From assembly GCA_946807835.1 (NCBI GenBank), contig OX327704.1, positions 6,634,001 through 6,698,000 on the forward strand: a stretch of DNA of 64,000 nt. Reading direction: 5' to 3'. A program made the translations under genes and the position numbers. A model generated the notes under the pieces. It was not told the origin of the DNA and did not search any database. It saw only the letters and a list, made by a program, of their open reading frames with translations. Below are positions 1-10,979 of the stretch, piece after piece. Source of the DNA: Ailanthus altissimus. Taxonomy: Eukaryota; Streptophyta; Magnoliopsida; Sapindales; Simaroubaceae. Every line of letters begins with the position of its first letter. Position 1 is the stretch's first letter.

Positions 1-710
1 AGATGACCAATGCTTCCATGCTCAACCAAGGATGCAATAGCATTATAAAGCCTTAGTGTTAGAGAGGATAACGCCCTAGTGTTCATACAATACAACTGGA
101 ATGCCCAAATGTTCTAAGAGAAAACACTACAGTACTGCCTGCACTATAAAAAGACATTATTTTAGAATTTTGTGGAGGCTTGATGTTTCAACTTTGATTC
201 TTTACCAAAGTATATTGTTCTAAGTCCAAAATCCTTCTGTTTTAGAGAAAACAAAGAGCAATCAACATTTAAAACCATCTTAGGAGAAGAAAAACACAAT
301 TAAAAAGTTGGAGGCCTCACAAAGAAGACATCTTTGAAGCTTGAAATTTGGAACACCACTAAAGATTAAAGGCTTCAAAAGGGTTTACAAATAGTTTCTA
401 TTCTATCTTTAACTCATTTACTTTTATTTGAAGTTTATATTTGTAGTTCTTGTTGTTTTAAACATAATCCCTTATATAAACCTTTCGATTAATGTATTTG
501 AATACTTGACTATAGATAACTAAGCTTTATGTTCTAGGGCTTAATACAACTCTATTAAGTACCATGTTTTGATTTATATAATTGATTAATGACTATATTT
601 TGCATTATTCATTTATGCTATTCTGAAATTAATACTTCTAATTGAATTAAAAAATTGATCAAATGATCTATATTTATGAGTTATGTGCTTGGAAAAGTTT
701 AACTCATGTG
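1..710. other. AT-rich sequence without recognised feature
   Basis: No coding signature, RNA gene or repeat structure is visible. The sequence is AT-rich with stops in all frames. The right edge is set by the TTGGA target duplication of the solo LTR that starts at 716. Confidence 0.5.
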
Positions 711-2039
711 TTGGATGATGTATATTTTAGTAATATATGATTTTAAGTACAAGCATCATTCTCATAGGAATTATACGATCTAATTCTTTAAATCAAGTAC
801 TAAAATTATAATTACTTAATTTTTATTCAAAAAAATTAAAATCTGAAATTTAATTAATTAACCTAGTTCTATCAAATTAAACTAAATCTTATAACTAAAC
901 AAAAGATTGAACTCATTAATTAATAACAATCTATGGTGTAGACCTATCCTATAGTGTTTTATTAGATTCATTAATCTCTTAGTTAATTCCTTAATATAAA
1001 TTAATTAACTAAACACTAATCTCACAACAAACCTTTGTCGATGGTCGAGTGATAATATTACGCATTCTAACAACTACCTGATATCTATGATAATCATAAA
1101 ATAATATAATTCATTAAAACTAAGTCTAAATCATACCATATATGCCATTTATGTATATGTTTATCCTATATAGAACTCATAGCTGTTACCCCATTATCAT
1201 GTATCAAACTATTTTAGGCTAAACACATGAATTCATCCGTCAAATTCATCATAGTTCCTCAATCATTCAAGATATTTGTTAGATATAATAAAAGCATTAA
1301 ACTTAAAATATAACAAACCAATTATATGTATTAAATTTATAAACTAAGAAGTAACAAAATTCAACTACATACTAAGTTCAATAGTTAACCCTAAATAAAA
1401 CAAATAGCTCATCATAACTTAAGAGTACCACACCAATCTATGTATAACAGCAAGAACGAGAACATAATGATAAAAAAGAGAAGAAAAACTAATCAAGGTG
1501 ACTCTTTAGGTTGCTTCTCTCTCAATCTTAACTTGAAGCTTAATTCTTAAACTTGAATTCTTGGCTTTAATCTCTCAACTTGTGTTGTGAATTATTTTCC
1601 TAGGTTTTTCTTCTCAAAAAGTTTGTGTTTTGGCTCTTAAAAGAGTGTTATTATAGATATGAGAAACCCTAGGGTTGAGGGCCTTCCAATCTAATTCGAA
1701 ATAGTACTAAAAAGAGGGTGTTTTATATGTCGTACGGGTGCTGTGGCATTGAGACCTGAAAACGTAAAGGGCGTGGAAGTCAGCTAGGTGCCACAGTGCC
1801 AACTTTCTGTCTTGGGTGTTGTGGTACCCAGGCCTGGGTTCAGGCACTCTTGTATTTTAAGCACAACTTCTGTATTTCTCATCCGTTTCGCCTCCCGTTT
1901 GTTCTGAATCATCAAATTTTCCATCATGCATCTATTTATGATCAAAAATACAATTAAAAAGCCAAATATTCATAAATTAAAGCAAAACTCTCATTCGCAG
2001 TACTAATTATACTAGTGCTTTTATGCCCATATCATTGGA
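711..2039 (-). mobile_element. Solo LTR (Tat/Athila-like type), minus orientation, with target duplication
   Basis: The LTR body is 716-2034 (1319 bp). On the minus strand it begins TGATATGGGC and ends in ATACATCA, so it has TG...CA ends. It is flanked by a perfect 5-bp direct repeat TTGGA at 711-715 and 2035-2039. A TATA-like box (ATATAAAACACC, minus) lies near 1716-1728. The 3' part carries the ATTCC...GA...TTGTACTT...TATATTACT pattern that I associate with ends of large plant Ty3/gypsy LTRs; that family assignment is from memory. There is no primer site or coding region on either side, so it reads as a solo LTR left by LTR-LTR recombination. LTRs of the same general type lie at 7724-9029 and 33682-35235. 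Confidence 0.75.
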
Positions 2040-2960
2040 TTTAATTAGTACAGCCTGTGATTGTATTGAGTTAGGAGAATAATGATGAACACTTGAAATT
2101 ACATATTTAATAAAGGTTTTACATTATTATTTTGTATTACTAGTGTCTTTAACCCCCTTAACTTAAGTATGTTTACAATATTGTACCTAATTAGCTTTTA
2201 ACTATTTTGTGGTAGATTTAGTAAAATTGGCATAACTTTCTACTTAAGGATCCAATTTGAGTGATTCTTAATCCTAAGAAGAGCTGGCTCAATGGGCTAA
2301 CATATTTTATTTCACAAAGTATTTGAAATTTGAGCATTTAAAGGGTGAAAATAGCCTAGAATAGAACTAAACTAAAGTACAGGCCCAATCCAAATAGCTA
2401 TCAGTATTTGGTCCATAACTATAGATATACATATCTAATATGTATAAGATAATCAATTTACAAAGATAAGAGACTTATCTATAACTTTAATATTTTGAGT
2501 GAAAGCTAATTCAGATCACATCAATTCTAAATTAGACAATAAAGTTGGTGCATTAATCATAATCAAGGCAATTAGTTGTCACCCTTCTTGACTTTTATCA
2601 TCCAAGTGGTTCCTTCTTCATTTGTCTTGATTTATCTATATTTTTCTATAAATAAGTGATCTGTTTATACCTAAAGCATGTAATTAGAGAGCTATTTGTT
2701 TTGTTCAAAATACTTATCTTTTATATTATCTCTTTGTAGTATTATTTCTCTTATTTACTATTCTAAAATTATGTTATCTCTTCTTCCATCTCTTTTCTTT
2801 TTCTTTAGCTTTATTATTTCCAAGTAATTTTTTTTTTTACTAAGGTGAAAGAGTGAAACTTTTGGCAAGGTAATATGATATACTTAACTCTTATTCATGA
2901 ATTTAATGTTTAAGTTATCCAAATTTATATATGATTTATTTATTTTATTTGTAATATTAA
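2040..2960. other. Non-coding AT-rich stretch
   Basis: No gene is supported. A TATA-like sequence (TATAAATAAG, about 2646) followed by a pyrimidine-rich run at 2760-2830 resembles an LTR promoter/leader, but no LTR ends or primer site could be found. Confidence 0.35.
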
Positions 2961-3152
2961 TACCCTTTCTTGTAAAGTGATGCATTGTGATTTATTATAG
3001 ACAATTTTTATAGTTGGCGCAATAAATTCTTAAAACCACTTACAAGATTTGGCGTAGATACCCTTTCTTGTAAAGTGAGAGTCTTGATTTATTGTAGACA
3101 AATATAAAGATTGCATAATAAATACTTGAACGTATTTATAAGATTTGGTGTA
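2961..3152. repeat. Two-copy tandem duplication, about 98 bp
   Basis: Unit 1 is 2961-3058 and unit 2 is 3059-3152. Both begin TACCCTTTCTTGTAAAGTGA and share blocks such as GATTTATT-TAGACAA, GCATAATAAAT and AAGATTTGG-GTA. The copies have diverged by substitutions and small gaps. No coding role is seen. Confidence 0.8.
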
Positions 3153-3439
3153 TAATAATTGAAAGAAATAATTACAAGTTAATATGTAAATGGTGATGAA
3201 CTTTAATTGTAATATATTCCAATTGGAACCTCCTTTATGTGAGGATTCCAATTGAGTTATAGAAAAAGTTGAATATATTCTTATTTCATATGCCAAGATT
3301 GGATCCCCCCTAACCTTAACTTTTATTTTAATTGGTTAATTAAATTATTATTTGTGAACATCTTATACTACTTTAATTGTACTTATAATTTGTAATTTTA
3401 ATTCTACTTTCCAGTGAATCGACCTCGTTCTCACCGAGT

Positions 3440-4430
3440 TATTTATTACTTTGCTAATCCTGTACTTGAAAATAAACTCTTATATTCTGGATGTGTCCAA
3501 TAATAAAATCAAGGTAACCCCTTAAAGGTGGCATAATGCATGTACAAATGACCAAGTTAAATATAGATATCGACATAATTGTATGTGCATAGTGATATGA
3601 ACCTTGCCAACAATGTGACAAAACCCAGCACCACAATATAGAATTGAACCCGAGATCTTCAAGACGCAGGTTTGACGAGTCTTAACCCTTGAGTTAGCAA
3701 ACCAAGAACCAAGACTATGGATGGATATAGGATGCCACACCAAGAAACCCCAAGGACACTTCAAGAATCTAGGTGATAAGTCTGGTTGTTTGAATGCCAC
3801 AAGAACAAGCTTGATAAGTTCAAGTCCTTTCAAGAATGAAAAAAGAACACAAAAACTCTCAAATATTATTGTCTGAAATCTGTCTCCCACTCTCAATCTC
3901 CATGGTATTTATAGAGACCATAAGAGATGTCAAGTTACAACTTTTAAATACAAATTTTAAACTTACAACTAATACAACAATTGAAATTACAAAATTTAAA
4001 CTTAATCAAATTTCCAGAAAACATGCCTAAATCAAAGGGATTAGGATTCCTTGAATATTCAAATTTCCAGAAAACATGGTTTCCTTGAATATTCAAATTT
4101 CCAAAAAACATGCCTAAATTAAAGGAATTATGTTTCCTTGAATATTCAACTTTTCAGAAATTCTACCTTAATCAAAGTGATTAGGTTTCCTTGAATCTGA
4201 TTTGGATTTATTTGAAATGTATTTGGGCTTATGCTAGGCCTCCATGTGTTTGCCCTTCCACAAACTTGTTGAATCAGCCCATTTAATGCTTCTTTAAATT
4301 GCTTGGCTCTAAGTCTTGTGATTGGCCTATTTGACAAACTTAATGTATCATGTGATTGATGGGCTTGAGCCCTTCCAAGCCCACATGCGAGTTTTTTGTC
4401 TTGTATGCGCATAGGCTGTGCTATGTCATT
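3440..4430 (-). mobile_element. Probable retroelement LTR/promoter region with upstream repeats (unclassified)
   Basis: Read on minus, a tandem repeat (4009-4195) is followed by a TATA-like CTATAAATACC (about 3903-3916), a purine-rich leader and transcribed-looking sequence down to about 3440. This order (repeated U3 boxes, TATA, leader) is typical of copia LTRs. No TG...CA boundaries were found. On minus, a tRNA-like pair of boxes (CTCAAGGGTTAAGACTCG and, about 40 bp on, GGTTCAATTCT near 3640-3700) also allows a tRNA-derived SINE head. The two readings cannot be separated here. Confidence 0.35.
4009..4195. repeat. Four-copy imperfect tandem repeat, about 53 bp unit
   Basis: The unit contains AATTTCCAGAAAACATG, CCTAAATCAAAGGGATTAGG and TTCCTTGAATATTCA. 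Copies 1, 3 and 4 are full length; copy 2 lacks about 19 bp in its middle. The array lies just upstream of the minus-strand TATA-like box near 3910, as promoter repeats in LTRs do. Confidence 0.8.
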
Positions 4431-4835
4431 TGCATCACATAGAGTCTCACTTGACGCTCAAAAGAGGTAGTGAGCCTATTTCTAAACCCTTAGTTAATAG
4501 ATTCGCAAGAGTAGGCATTAGTTTACTACTAAAGAACTTAGGAAAGGCAAATTGATTTTAAAACCCTAGGACCTGTTGCTATAATAATTTCCATCCACTT
4601 GAACGTGTTTGACTTTTAGTTAATTTTAGTACTTTTAATTCCTTAACCATTTAGTATTTTTAATTGGCCTAGATCAAGTTAGGTTGTGAATGCCTCGCTA
4701 TTTAGCTTTAATTTAGAAACCAATACACATGGGATGATACTGTACTCACACTTTATTACTTGCTCACGGCCCGTCCACTTACGGTTTAATATTCGTGCAA
4801 GTTTAGTGTCACAAACAATCAATTACAAGATTGGT
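4430..4835 (+). mobile_element. 3' part of a Ty3/gypsy-type LTR, plus orientation
   Basis: The block CTCAAAAGAG...ATTCGCAAGAGTA...TTAGTTTACT resembles the one at 30045-30130, and both continue into TTTAATT-rich sequence and a TAGCCTAGAT/TGGCCTAGAT motif. Here it continues to ATACACATGGGATGATACTGTACT...TTATTACTTG and a CGTGCAAGTTTAGTGTC-like end near 4810, the layout of the 3' end of Tat/Athila LTRs. The left edge is undefined. It lies directly before the Tat RT remnant, so it could be that element's own 5' LTR with gag lost, or an unrelated fragment. Confidence 0.5.
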
Positions 4836-4839
4836 GGCT

Positions 4840-7718
4840 GAATGGACTTCCTCAAAAAGAAGAAAATATTACGCCTAGTATTCAAAAAACTTAGAAAGTA
4901 CTACTAAATTCTTCTACCACTGATAGAAAGATGCTGTTAAACACTAGTATAAATGAAGAAGAAAGAACAAAGATAATCGAGCTACTAAAAATGAATCAAG
5001 ATTTCTTTGCCTGGTTCTACAAGGATATGGTTGGTATAGATCCAAATGTAATAGGCCACAAGTTGATCATTAGAAAGGATTATACTTTGAGTAGATAGAG
5101 AGAAAGAAGATTTACATTAAAATGAAATAAAATCATTAATAAAGAAGTAAAAGATTGCTGGAATTGAGTTTTATTTGAAAAGTGCACTACTTAGAGACCT
5201 CTCCAACATTATAGTCGTAGAAAAGAAGAATATGAAGTACAAGTTTTTGTAGATTACACAATCCTCAATAAAAGTAACCCTTAAATATTCCTTCCCGCTT
5301 TCTAATATAAATTAGATCGTGGATGCCACAATTGGATATGAAATACTATCATTCTTGGATGAATACAATAGGTATAATTAAATGTTTATGGATCTAGAAA
5401 ATGAGGACAAGACAATCTTTGTGACTAAGTGCAAACTATTACAAGGTGATGTTGTTTGTATTAAACAATACATGAGCACCTTTCAAAGGTTGGTCAACAA
5501 AGTTTTTATAAACTAATTAGAAAGGTAGTGGAAGCTTACATAAATAACACAATCATCAAGAGTAAGGAAATAAGAAACTACGTCATAGACCTACAGAAAG
5601 TATTTAATGTCCTAAAAGAGTTCAAGATATGCTTGAATTCAACCAAATATACCTTTAAGATCCCATCTGACACCTTCTTAAGGCATATTTTAAGCACGAA
5701 AGAAATCAAAGTTGGTTATCACAAGTCCAAAGCTCTCAAAAATACCATAATCCCTAAAACATTGAAAGAAGTATAGATCTTAACTGAAAGGATAACAACA
5801 CTAAACAGGTTCATTTTTAGGATGTTTGATAAGTGCAAAATCTTCCTCCAAGCTATTAAGGCCAAGAACGGGAACCTATAGGGGTTGAATCAGATGAAAG
5901 CACTATATAATCTAAAAGAGTACCTGAAAAATCCTCCAATCCTATCCATACCTCTCCTTAATGAGACTATTTTTGTATCTTGTAGTTTCCAAAGTAGTAG
6001 TCAGTACAATATTATCAAGGAAGTAAATAATCAATTGAAGCTAATATTTTACACCAGGAATGTACTTTTAGATGCGAAAACTAGATACTCAGTGGCTAAC
6101 AAGTTTCTCCTTACTCTAGTATAAGCTAAGGACAAGATTGGACACTATTTAAAGTATATTTCATTGTGGTGTACACTTCTTACCCTCTAAAATACATTTT
6201 ATCCAAATTAGATAACTTGGGAAGGGTCACCAAGATGGCAATAGGATATATACAGTTGGACATAGAGTATCGACCAAAGACCATGATCAAAAGACAAGAA
6301 CTAGCAGACTTTCTATTAAAGTGTGAACCTACAGTAGAAGATGATACATAAATACTAGAACCCATAAACTTAAAAAAAGTTTAGAAGGTATAGATAAATG
6401 GATCCTCTAACCAAAAAGGGCCTGCATAGAAATTAGAATCAAGAGCCTGAATGGAATTATACTAGAACATATAGTGAGGCCGATGTCCCCAACATCTAAC
6501 AATGAGGCAGAATATAAGGCTTTAATCAAAGGACTTATAATAGCTCAACAGTTAATGATAAAGAGACTCTAAGTACACATAGAATCAATCTTTTCATCTC
6601 TCAGTAGAATGTAGAAGGGCTACCTTACTAAAGTATAGGAAGCTGCACAATGGTTACAAGAGTTAATCATTACTTAAATACCCAAAGAACAGAACACGAA
6701 AGTAGAAAAACTTGCAAAGGAAGTATCAGTGGCTAAACATTAACTTATCTGATTAATTTCTCTTTCCACAAGAAAGAAAACAATAGCAGATGAAAAGGCC
6801 ACCATGTAACAAGAAATAGGGACAAGGATTAAATACAGATAACAACTTTCCAGTAATTGGATAAGCTTTATATTAATTTTTTGCAGGATGAGAATTTTCC
6901 TTTGGACTAGAAAGAAGTAAAGAAGCACAAAAACAAGGCTAAAAAATTCGCACTACTAGAAGCGAATTGAACAAAAAAGAATTTTTTGGGATATACATGC
7001 AATGCGTGCCCAAAGATAATGTGAGAAGATAATCAAAGAAGTACACGAAGAAGTATGCAAAAACAACTCAAGTGGAAGAATTCTTGCCCACAAAATTATA
7101 AAGCAAGGTTATTACTGGCTCAATATTAAAAAAAATGCTCAAGACTACGTGAAAGAAATGTAAGAAATGCCAAAAATATGTTACCCTTATCCATCTTCCA
7201 ACTAGGAGCCTAAACACAATAACTGGCCTGTAGCTTTTCATCCAATAAGGCATAGATATCAAAGGCCCATTACCCTTAGCCACTAGAGTCAAGCAATTTA
7301 TCTTTTCTGACAGTGAATTATTTAACAAAATGGGTAGAGTTAAACCTGTATCAATATAACTAGAACCAAGGTATAAAGGTTCTTATAGAATAATATCGTT
7401 ACTAAGTATGGAATGGTGTAAATATTGGTTTTAGATAATGAAAACTATCTCATCAGCAGATCGTCACTTCTTTCTACAACAAATACAAGATACAATAAAA
7501 ATTCTCCTTCAAAGTTATCTACATGAAAATAGATAAGGAATGGTCACCAATAAAACCATGTTCACCATGTTAAGGAAAAGATTGAAATGAAAGAAAGAGA
7601 AGTGACTGAAAGAACACTCAAGAGTTTTTGGGCATATAGAGCGACTAAGAATTAATCCACCAAAAGCTTACCATACACATTATTATATGAGACAAAAGTA
7701 ATACTTGCTATAGAAGTA
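4840..7718 (+). pseudogene. Decayed Tat-type Ty3/gypsy pol: RT, RNase H, second RNase H, integrase start
   Basis: Conceptual translation in shifting frames gives, in order: the stretch before RT with FFAWFYKDM and GIDPN (about 4990-5060); RT motifs FPLSN, VDATIGYEILSFLD and FQRLVNK (about 5290-5510); the RT active-site region as AYINNTIIKS (about 5533), where the usual YVDD is YINN; RNase H with LLDAKTRYS and IEYRP (5885-6351); the second, archaeal-type RNase H with VDGSSNQKG and NNEAEY (6400-6570), diagnostic of the Tat lineage; and integrase with KIIKQGYYW (about 7090) and a WAYRAT-like motif near 7630. Stops and frameshifts are frequent, so it is dead. The integrase is cut at 7718 by the solo LTR at 7724-9029 and continues at 9035. 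Confidence 0.85.
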
Positions 7719-9034
7719 TTTCTTGATGGCTTATTTTATACTAATTGTTTAGGCTTCTGTAGACTTAGTGTTTATCCATTTTAAGTGTGAATTTCAGGTT
7801 TTTTTTGTGCTTTATTATTATTTTTTGGGTTTGAAGTTAATTGAGCTATTTGCTATAAAATTCTAAGAACAACAAGGCAAAAATATCAAATGGAATAGTA
7901 ACTACTATAGTAACCATAACAACCATTTGCTACTGCGCTCGACAATGCGGTGCTAGAACCTGAGCATCGCAGCACTAGTACAACTAGAAAAATTATAGAA
8001 ATGGTAGAATTTATGCATAACAACTCTAAAACTCCAAGGTCCTATTGTTCGACGCTGGTACCGAATATAGAAATCAGAATCTGACTTGTATTCGATATTT
8101 TTCTTTACTTTGAAGATATAACACTATAAATAGAAGAGCAAAAAGCCTATTTTCATAGAAGAGAACAGAAAGCACAAGAGAAACAACGTTTTAGAGAGTT
8201 AGAGCAACTTTTGAAGGATTAAGAAAGCTGGAAGATTGTAGCAAATTAGTTTTATTTCTTCAACTCTTTATCTTTCTAATTTATGATTTCATGATATTTT
8301 TCTTAATAAGCTATAGAACTCTTTATTTCATCATGAACTAACTTTCTATATCTAAGATTACAATTTGAACTCAATATGCAACTTAAATCAATTTATTTTC
8401 TCTTAATTATGAATTCAATATATAATTGTTCAGATTATTTTATACTTAATATTTTTTAATTATTTAATCAATAATTACATTGTAGTGGGAACCCTAATGA
8501 ACTTAAGAAAAGAATTTAGGTGTTTGCCTTAAATAGATTGATGTATAATCATGTCGTATTAGTTTTAAGTTTCATGTAAGATAGGAATATACTTGTATGA
8601 CATGCATAATCGAGAGAGAACTTTTTTTAATTAGTTTTGTTTTAATCTGATTACCATAGGAATATAGGTAATTGATTAAGCAAAATATTTTCACTCTGCC
8701 ATAAAAAAAAACTTTTAAATATATTAAGTTTCTTGATTAACAATTTATATTGATGAAATAATTTAAGAGGAATAATTAATATTCAAATAAAGTATTGAGG
8801 GATAATTGTAGTCTTATGCTCATTACAATTGGTGAATTGACATCTATTTTCTCTGCTCTATTTTACTTTTTTGTGCTTATTTTAGGTTTTATTAGTTTGA
8901 ATACTTGGATTGTTTGAATAAAAATAGAAAGACACAATTAATATTAATTCCTCGTGTGAACGATACTTTACTCTTATTATATTACTTGTTTACAGTCGTG
9001 TACACTTTTGATCTATTTCAAAATCAACATTTAT
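7719..9034 (+). mobile_element. Solo LTR inserted in the Tat integrase, with target duplication
   Basis: The LTR is 7724-9029 (1306 bp), starting TGATGGCTTA and ending AAAATCAACA. It is flanked by TTTCT (7719-7723) and TTTAT (9030-9034), a 5-bp target duplication with one mismatch. Features inside are a TATA-like CACTATAAATAG (about 8110) and the 3' end pattern ATTCCTCGTGTGAACGATACTTTACT...TTACTTG. Removing the LTR and one target copy puts the integrase frame on both sides in register, which fixes the insertion point. No internal retroelement sequence is present. Confidence 0.82.
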
Positions 9035-9405
9035 CCCTATTTTGGGAACCAAACTTGTGAGGTTGAAACTGAATGATAAAGCCCTATCCTTAGCAAAAGA
9101 CCTTGTTGATAAAGGTTGCAACATTGCAACAATCTATACTATAGGCTACGAGAAAAAAAATGAAGAAATAATATAACAACAAAATCTAAAAATGAGAAAT
9201 CAAATAAGGATACTTAGTATTGAGAGAACCACTTCATATAAACAAATTGCAAAATGCTGACAAAATGGCTAAAACATGGGAGGGACCGTATAGAGTCACC
9301 AAGAGCCTGGGCCGATTAACCTTCCTACTATAAATCATTGAAAAGGAACCAATCCCCACACCATGGAACATATTCAGACTAAAAACATTTTTGTGTAAGC
9401 ACATT
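9035..9405 (+). pseudogene. Tat integrase C-terminal part
   Basis: This continues the pol remnant ending at 7718. It shows a stretch with LRLKLND-like sequence and a basic region. It then gives the conserved ending in which a G(P)YRV-type motif (TWEGPYRVTKSLG, about 9276) is followed by PIPTPWN and LK (about 9350-9390), as at the C-terminus of Tat integrases. Several stops and frame changes are present. The 3' non-coding part follows at once. Confidence 0.75.
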
Positions 9406-9504
9406 TTCAGTTTCTAAAACAATTATTTCAATTGCATTAATAAAGTATTTTTTAGTTTTACATAACTTCATAACTTTCATTGTAAAGCTTTATATTAAAA
9501 GAGA

Positions 9505-10480
9505 TGTGACCATAGACCTCCTTTTCTTGGAAAGCTCAATATGTCTCTAAGAAAATCCTTTTTGGAAAGGTTCATGTGCCCAGAAACACCATTTCTTAGA
9601 AGCACAGTATTAGAAAAAGCCTTCCCTGGAAGGGTTATACAAGCTATCCTTTCTTAGAAGCATAGCATCAAAAAAAACCTAACCTAGAATGTTGGTGTGC
9701 ACATAGGCCATCCTTTTTTAGAAGTATAGTATTAAAAAACAATCTAGCCCTGGAATAGTTATGTGTCCATAGGGCACATTTCATTCAAAGCATATTATTA
9801 GAAAAGCTTTCCTTGGAATGGTCGTGTGCCCATAGAATACCTTTCCTTGGAAGCATAGTATTTAAATGCTTTTCTTATAAGGATTATGTGCTAATAGGCC
9901 ACTTTTTCTTTGAAGACCAATATCGAAAAAGCCTTTCTTTGAAGGATCATGTGCCTATAGGCCAGTATTTATTGGAAGCACAATATTAGCAAAGCATACT
10001 GTTAAAGAGTCGTGTGCTTGTAAGCCACCTTTCTTTGAAAATAAATATTAGAAAAACCTTCACTAGAAAGGTCGTGCACATATAGGCCACCCTTTCTTTG
10101 AAGCTCGGAGTATCCAAATAAAAATATCTTTCATAGAAGGATTGAAAGCTCAAAATGTCCAAGTTTTAAAAAACATCTTTCATAGAAAGGTCATGCACCC
10201 ATAGGCCACATTTTATGGAAGCTCAAAATGTTATATCATAGGACACCCTTCCTTAGAAGCTTAGAATTTCGAAGTATTAGAAAATCTTATTTAGGAAAAT
10301 CGTGCGCCTATACTCCACCTTTCCTTAGAAGCTTAGACTATAAAAAAAATCAGAAAAGCTTCTATTGGAAGGGAATGCTCCTATAGACAACCCTTCCTTG
10401 AAAATGGTATTAGAATATTGTGAGAAACCTTTCTAGCCAGAAAGATCACATGACTACTAGCCATCCTTCAATAAAAAGAT
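9505..10480. repeat. Degenerate tandem array, about 62-bp period, about 15 units
   Basis: A recurring block like GTCGTGTGCCCATAGGCCAC is found near 9571, 9634, 9694, 9759, 9821, 9883, 9945, 10009, 10071, 10133, 10190, 10233, 10299, 10364 and 10446. It alternates with a CTTTCCTTGGAAGCATAGTATTA-like block. Spacing is 60-65 bp for most units, with shortened units near 10190-10233. The array lies between the Tat integrase and an antisense ORF, the place where tandem repeats are known in Tat/Ogre 3' regions. Confidence 0.85.
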
Positions 10481-10979
10481 CAGACAACATTTCTTTTACT
10501 ATAAAATATCAAAATTATCCTTTCCAAAGATAAATTCAAAGAGGTATGACATAGAGAAAAATAAAGAATATAAGCATCCAAGAGCACACCTATAATAAAC
10601 ACTTCCACTGTACTTCTATAGTCTATAAGAATCACTTTTAGAGTCAATGATTTGACCTTGAAAGAAAAAAAATTAGAACCATAGCAGGGAAGTAATACTT
10701 AAGTCATTTTTTTCTTAATTGTATGCAAAAATAATAATTTAGTCTTAACACTTACTAGAGGAAACAACATAATAACACATATCAAGAAGAAACATTTATT
10801 CAAAAATTATATAACAAATACTATGCCTTTAGAAGCAACATTTAGGAAAACAAAAATTAAAAAGAAAACACTATACAATAGGAAGAAAGAACATTTTATC
10901 ATAAAATTTTAAAAAATTATAAATTTTTTATATATTACAAGGGATTATAAAGATTTTAGAGAATTTCAAAAGGGAACAG
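10481..10979. other. Spacer between array and antisense ORF
   Basis: AT-rich sequence without coding signal. It is probably 3' untranslated sequence of the Tat element, judged only from its position. Confidence 0.4.
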
